This document shows positions 60,210 to 64,000 of a stretch of DNA of 64,000 bases, in pieces; position 1 is the stretch's first letter; each line of letters opens with the position of its first letter. The DNA lies in assembly GCF_000247695.1 (NCBI RefSeq), contig NW_004624882.1:1690159-1754158 (forward strand), in the 5' to 3' direction. This DNA comes from Heterocephalus glaber. Its lineage: Eukaryota; Chordata; Mammalia; Rodentia; Bathyergidae. The translations under genes were made by a program, and so were the position numbers. Under the pieces are notes generated by a model. That model ran no database searches, had not been told where the DNA came from, and saw only the letters and a list, made by a program, of their open reading frames with translations.

Positions 60210-60357
60210 GAATATATATATTATATAATACTAAATATATAAATACTGAATATATATATTATATAATACTAAAGAATATATAATATATTTTATATAATAT
60301 ATATTATATAACACTACATATATAAATACTAAATATATATATTATATAATACTAAAT
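60210..60357. repeat. AT-rich palindromic tandem repeat
   Basis: Units like ATATATTATATAATACTAAA recur four times with irregular spacing of about 36-50 bp. The TATATATTATATA core is self-complementary, so strong hairpins are possible. Confidence 0.85.
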
Positions 60358-61184
60358 TTTCTGCTCTGGAATGTATCTGCCATCTTTCACTTTTGAACAT
60401 GGCACTTATTACCTTAAGCTGAGCATGCTCAGGAATGTGTCTACCCTTACATGTGCCGTCCTACATGAATATGTATAGATTTCCCAATAAAACACTACTT
60501 CCTTAGAAGAGAGAACACTGCTTTGCAAATTAACACCTGTGTTCCCCTTACTTGCTCCAAGTAATAGCTCTATCCACTCTTTTATCTCCTGGTCACCCTT
60601 ATTAGCTTTGCACTCACCAAGAGGCAAACCCACTGGGTTCAGTCACATCTAGATGACAACAGATATCCCTCCCCCAATTTTAACAATTGAAAATGCCTGT
60701 GTACATTGTCAAGTGTGCCCTAGGGGGTAAAATCTCCTCTGATTAATAGCTGCTGGCCTATAGTAAGAAATGTACTTCTCCATTAGCATGTTAATGAGAA
60801 GATGTAGTGAAGGATCTGATAAGCACAACTTTGAACCAGTGGTGAGCAGCAATAGCATTTGATATTTGCAAAAACTGAAATGTGACATAATATATATTTG
60901 TGGTTTTGACTGCTACACAAGTCACAAACACTGCCAATATTACCCTAGTACGTTGTTTATATTCCTGATTGAAGAAAATTGCTTCCTAACAGTCAGAGGT
61001 CCCTGTATCTGTGAAGATAAAAATTAATCCTCCTCCCATCAAAGTTCATGGACTCTCTGAATTCTATCCACAGAGTTCTTGGAGATCCATGAACCTCATA
61101 TTAGGAACCTGTCTTCTAGTTTAAATATATATTGAAGATATGAGACTAAGTTGGCCTTTATGTAATTAATTTTAACAGACCACA
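60358..61184. other. Unique sequence
   Basis: No gene or repeat recognised. Confidence 0.4.
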
Positions 61185-61196
61185 GACATCATTTAA

Positions 61197-61279
61197 GTTT
61201 TTTTTTTTTGTACAGGGGATCGAACTCAGGACCTTGCACTTGCAAGGCAGGCACAGCGCCACTGAGCTAAATCCTCTGC
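61197..61279 (-). mobile_element. Young ID SINE
   Basis: Antisense. Target duplication GACATCATTTAA at 61185-61196 and 61280-61291 (identical). One A-box-region change (CAGCGCCACTGAGC) is a private mutation. Confidence 0.95.
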
Positions 61280-61291
61280 GACATCATTTAA

Positions 61292-61445
61292 ATTTAATGG
61301 ACTATTTTACAACTGATAAAACATTGGCTCAGGTAGGGAGTGATTTCCTCAAGGTCATGCAGTGCAATTGTTCAGCAGGAGAGCTGAGATTTGAGCTTCC
61401 TTGTTTCCATCTAAGACACCATTCTCCTGCTGATTGCTTTTCTCA
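61292..61445 (-). mobile_element. MIR SINE, antisense
   Basis: Antisense core and tail: ACAACTGATAAAACATTGGC, CTCAAGGTCATGCAGTGC, GGAGAGCTGAGATTTGAGC. It is adjacent to the ID insertion. Confidence 0.75.
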
Positions 61446-61917
61446 TTTGTTGTTGCTGAACACTGCTGACCTTCCAAACACTGAGTTCTTAAATCCCAAA
61501 TTCTTACTCAAACAATGGACTTGATTCCTGACCTCTGAACCGGAATTGATGGTGAATGTTTGAAGACTTCAAGGAATGAGACAGAAGACTAAACCTAAGG
61601 ACTGTAAACAAAGCATTAAACTAAGAAATGAGGGAGGAAAGTAGTAGAGAGTGGTGGGAAGGTCATATTTGACAGCTTCATTAGGGATCTGGGTGAGGGG
61701 AAAGATAGCATGTCCAAGGCACTCTCACATATTATGATTAAGCTGGAGGAGCTGGGAGTACCAGACAAGGGACAGATAATATAAATTCACCCAGGGGTGT
61801 TCTGAACAAGGACCAGAAGGAAATGAAATTTTGGAATGGAAAGCAGCTGACAACCTGTCAACAGCAAGAGTAATGTCAGGTAAATCAATATTGAACGCTA
61901 CCTTGAGATTCTCACCC
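61446..61917. other. Unique sequence
   Basis: No feature recognised. Confidence 0.4.
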
Positions 61918-62046
61918 CTCAAAGTATGATCCACAAATTAGTAGCATATGTACTGCCAGGAAGGTCCTTAGAAACATAGTATCTTAAGCTCTACTCCAAA
62001 TCTCAAAAGAAAATTCACATTTCAACTAGATTCAATAGATGGTGTG
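61918..62046 (-). mobile_element. MER5A fossil, antisense
   Basis: CAAAGTATGATCCACAAATT and TCTACTCCAAATCTCAAAAG follow the antisense MER5A pattern, somewhat shortened. Confidence 0.6.
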
Positions 62047-62069
62047 ATTTATTTCCATATTGTTTTTGT

Positions 62070-62157
62070 TCAGTTTGGCAATGTTGGGTACCAAACGCAA
62101 GGCCTTATGCACGCTGTGCAAGAACTCTACCATTGAGCCATATGCCAACCTCCCAGA
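62070..62157 (-). mobile_element. Old ID-like SINE
   Basis: Antisense: GTTGGGTACCAAACGCAAGG, AAGAACTCTACCATTGAGCC. Strongly diverged in the middle. Confidence 0.6.
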
Positions 62158-62689
62158 TGGTAAACTTTAAAGTCTGAGAAGTATTGCCTTAGAAAAATTG
62201 ATGGCAAGAAGTATGGTTGTGCCATTGGTAGAAAGTTAAAGGTAAGGTTAGCATAGGACATGGAAAGAAAGAGTTTATTTGAATTTCTGGTAGAAAAAAA
62301 TCAATATTCCCATATTCCTTACTGAAAATGAAGGGATGCTACATAGTGCTTGTGGCTAGACTGGTGACAGCTTTGCATAATGTTTCAGAATAAACTCCTG
62401 AGAAATCTCATAGATTTCCAAAATCTCAATATGATTTATATAAACAATTAGTTTTATTCTCTAAGGAAATTATTTTCTTGAAATTTGTTGAATTAGATGA
62501 AGTAACATTGCCAATGAGAACTAGAAGAAACCTGGGTTAATTTTCTAAATCCACTATGATTCTTTTCACTGTCACTGTAACCATCAGAGGGTCTTATAAC
62601 TTCCTTCTATCCATTTCTCTTCTGTTTGAAGGGAAAACTTATTTCTTTCTTGTATTCACTTGTATGACTGACAACATTACTAATAGATC
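62158..62689. other. Unique sequence
   Basis: No feature recognised. Confidence 0.4.
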
Positions 62690-62805
62690 CATCCACCCAT
62701 CTCCACATCCACATACTGACTCATCCATCTATGTTCCACCCATCCACCACATTTTATTCATCCATCTACCCATCTATTTATCCATCCATCCACTTACCTA
62801 CCTGT
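62690..62805. repeat. (CATC)n microsatellite, interrupted
   Basis: CCAT/CATC units over about 115 bp with point interruptions. Confidence 0.9.
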
Positions 62806-63059
62806 CAATCCATTGAATACTAACCAAATTTCAAGAATCATTAAAGTGAAGATATTCTGAAATCAAATAAGACATAATCCTTATAAGAGACTTTTATTTT
62901 CCCAAGATAGAAATTCCAAGTAAATCTTTGGCTCTTCCATTTCCCTCATGTCTCACAATTCTTTCCTGGATCAGATCATCTTGTCAATTCTAACCCTAAA
63001 GCATCTCCTGATTTTGAACTGTATCTCCATGACCTTCTTTTACTTGTGTCTTGTTTCAC

Positions 63060-63480
63060 ATCAAAATAAATTCTCCTTGAAATATTATGTCAGTTTTCTG
63101 TCTAATAGTATCTTCAGTACAAAATCCTCCACCTTGCTTCTGCAGTTCCTTTCTAAAACATGCATTTACCCCATTATTCTACTTAGAGCTCTTCAGTGGT
63201 CCTCTAATTCCTATGGGATAAAACCCAAAATCCTTGGCATATCATTCACATTCCTTTTACTAATGACTCCAATCCAATTCAACTTTCTAGGCTCATTTTT
63301 TGCCATAACAATTCTGTATCCCATACCACATCCCCAACATTCTAGTCCTATTGTAGTTCCAGTGTTCCTAGTGTATGTTGCACTGTATCACATCACTATG
63401 CTGTGTTTTGTGCTTGGAAATCCATTCCTCCTTAACTTATTTCTTAAGAACTCTCTCTAATGTCACCTCCCCTGGAGATG
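63060..63480. mobile_element. L2 fossil
   Basis: Contains the L2 3' region pattern on the plus strand: CTTCAGTGGTCCTCTAATTC, GATAAAACCCAAAATCCTTG, GTGCTTGGAAATCCATTCC and AATGTCACCTCCCCTGGAG. The strand is not resolved. The 170-codon frame at 62948-63460 is open only because of this region's composition and has no recognised domain. Confidence 0.65.
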
Positions 63481-63524
63481 TAGTTGCAGAAAAAGACAAA
63501 TGTCAAAGAAAGTACAACAGAAAA

Positions 63525-63860
63525 ACTGCTATGGTCTGAATGTCCATGCCCTCCCGAAAACTCATGTTGACATGCTAGCCCTGAGGCAATGGTATTAGGA
63601 GGTGATTAGGTCATGAACCCTCCACCTTCATAGGATTAGTGCTGTTATAAAGATATCAGATAGCTCATCCCTTCCCTGAGTAAGAACACAGCTAGTAGGT
63701 TTGATCTGTGATCCAGGAAATAAGTCCTCACCAAGCAATGAATTTGCTGGCACCTTGATACTGGACTTCCCAGACTCCAAACTGTGAGAAATAAATTTCC
63801 ATTGTTTATAAGATACCACGTTTATTTTTTGCTATAATAGCCAAAAGGGCTAAGACACAT
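63525..63860 (+). mobile_element. MLT1 LTR, nearly complete
   Basis: CTGCTATGGTCTGAATGTCC, GGTATTAGGAGGTGATTAGG, GCACCTTGATACTGGACTTC, CTGTGAGAAATAAATTTCC and a final GGGCTAAGACA, all in the order of MLT1A-type LTRs. It is a solo LTR near the right window edge. Confidence 0.9.
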
Positions 63861-64000
63861 TAATCTTGTTTTAAATTTTGAAATGGCATTCTCAACAGAG
63901 GATCTTTCATTGACAAAGCCAACTCTCTTTTCCATGTACTCAGTGGGTTTTGAATTTGTCTCTACTACAAGATTTTCTATATTAAAATAGAGTTAGGCAA

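Noticed and set aside
60210..62805. CRISPR-like arrays in the repeated tracts
   Set aside because: The repeats are AT-rich or tetranucleotide microsatellites without unique spacers, in a mammalian genome.
62948..63460. 170-codon frame with hydrophobic stretches
   Set aside because: It overlaps an L2-like fossil and is pyrimidine-rich; hydrophobicity follows from composition.

Overview
The window is mammalian nuclear DNA with no intact protein-coding gene visible. The interspersed repeats point to a non-murid rodent. There are tRNA-Ala-derived ID SINEs, B1 (7SL-derived) monomers, composite B1-dID SINEs and MaLR LTRs of rodent type, over a background of older mammalian repeats (MIR, L2, L1M, MER5A, MER20, MER1, MLT1). 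I saw no murid B2 or B4. The composite B1-dID SINEs fit the squirrel-related or beaver-like lineages, but I cannot name the species from the sequence alone.

Layout. 1-12.6 kb: an L1 3' fragment (minus), a CT microsatellite, old SINEs and transposon fossils, an ancient L1M piece, an MLT1 LTR carrying a young ID SINE, an antisense L1 fossil and a young L1 3' end at 12.17-12.43 kb. The sequence right after that L1 tail (12421-12560) is an exact copy of window bases 1-140. 13-17.3 kb: an MLT1 LTR split by a rodent MaLR LTR, then unique sequence and a MER20. 17.3-22.6 kb: a nearly full-length but broken L1 on the minus strand (ORF1 and ORF2 fossils), followed by a second, 5'-truncated L1 (23.25-24.52 kb). 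25.7-31 kb: the richest part, with an RPS13 retropseudogene inside a MIR, an ERVL-type LTR, a CpG-rich kilobase containing MER5A, a LYPLA1 retropseudogene joined to unidentified sequence, an ERV LTR and a MaLR solo LTR with clear target-site duplications. 33.8-41.7 kb: two MaLR LTRs, one inserted into the last base of the other, an ancient L1M 3' region, a solo ERV LTR with repeated upstream motifs, and a rearranged mariner fragment that forms a fold-back. 41.7-64 kb: mostly AT-rich unique sequence with scattered SINEs, LTR remnants, microsatellites and MIR/L2 fossils, and a diverged 139-bp direct duplication near 50.5 and 51.6 kb.

The window is therefore best read as intergenic or deep intronic DNA. 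Its history is one of successive retrotransposon insertions, many datable relative to each other by nesting. The L1 machinery is the likely source of the SINE insertions and the two processed pseudogenes, because poly(A) tails and 10-19 bp target duplications are visible at several of them. I found no operon, CRISPR array, RNA gene or convincing new molecular system. The most useful leads are the exact 140-bp repeat at the window edge, the mariner fold-back, the chimeric LYPLA1 retrocopy and the LTR with repeated CCAAT-containing units. Repeat family names were assigned by recognition, without a database search.
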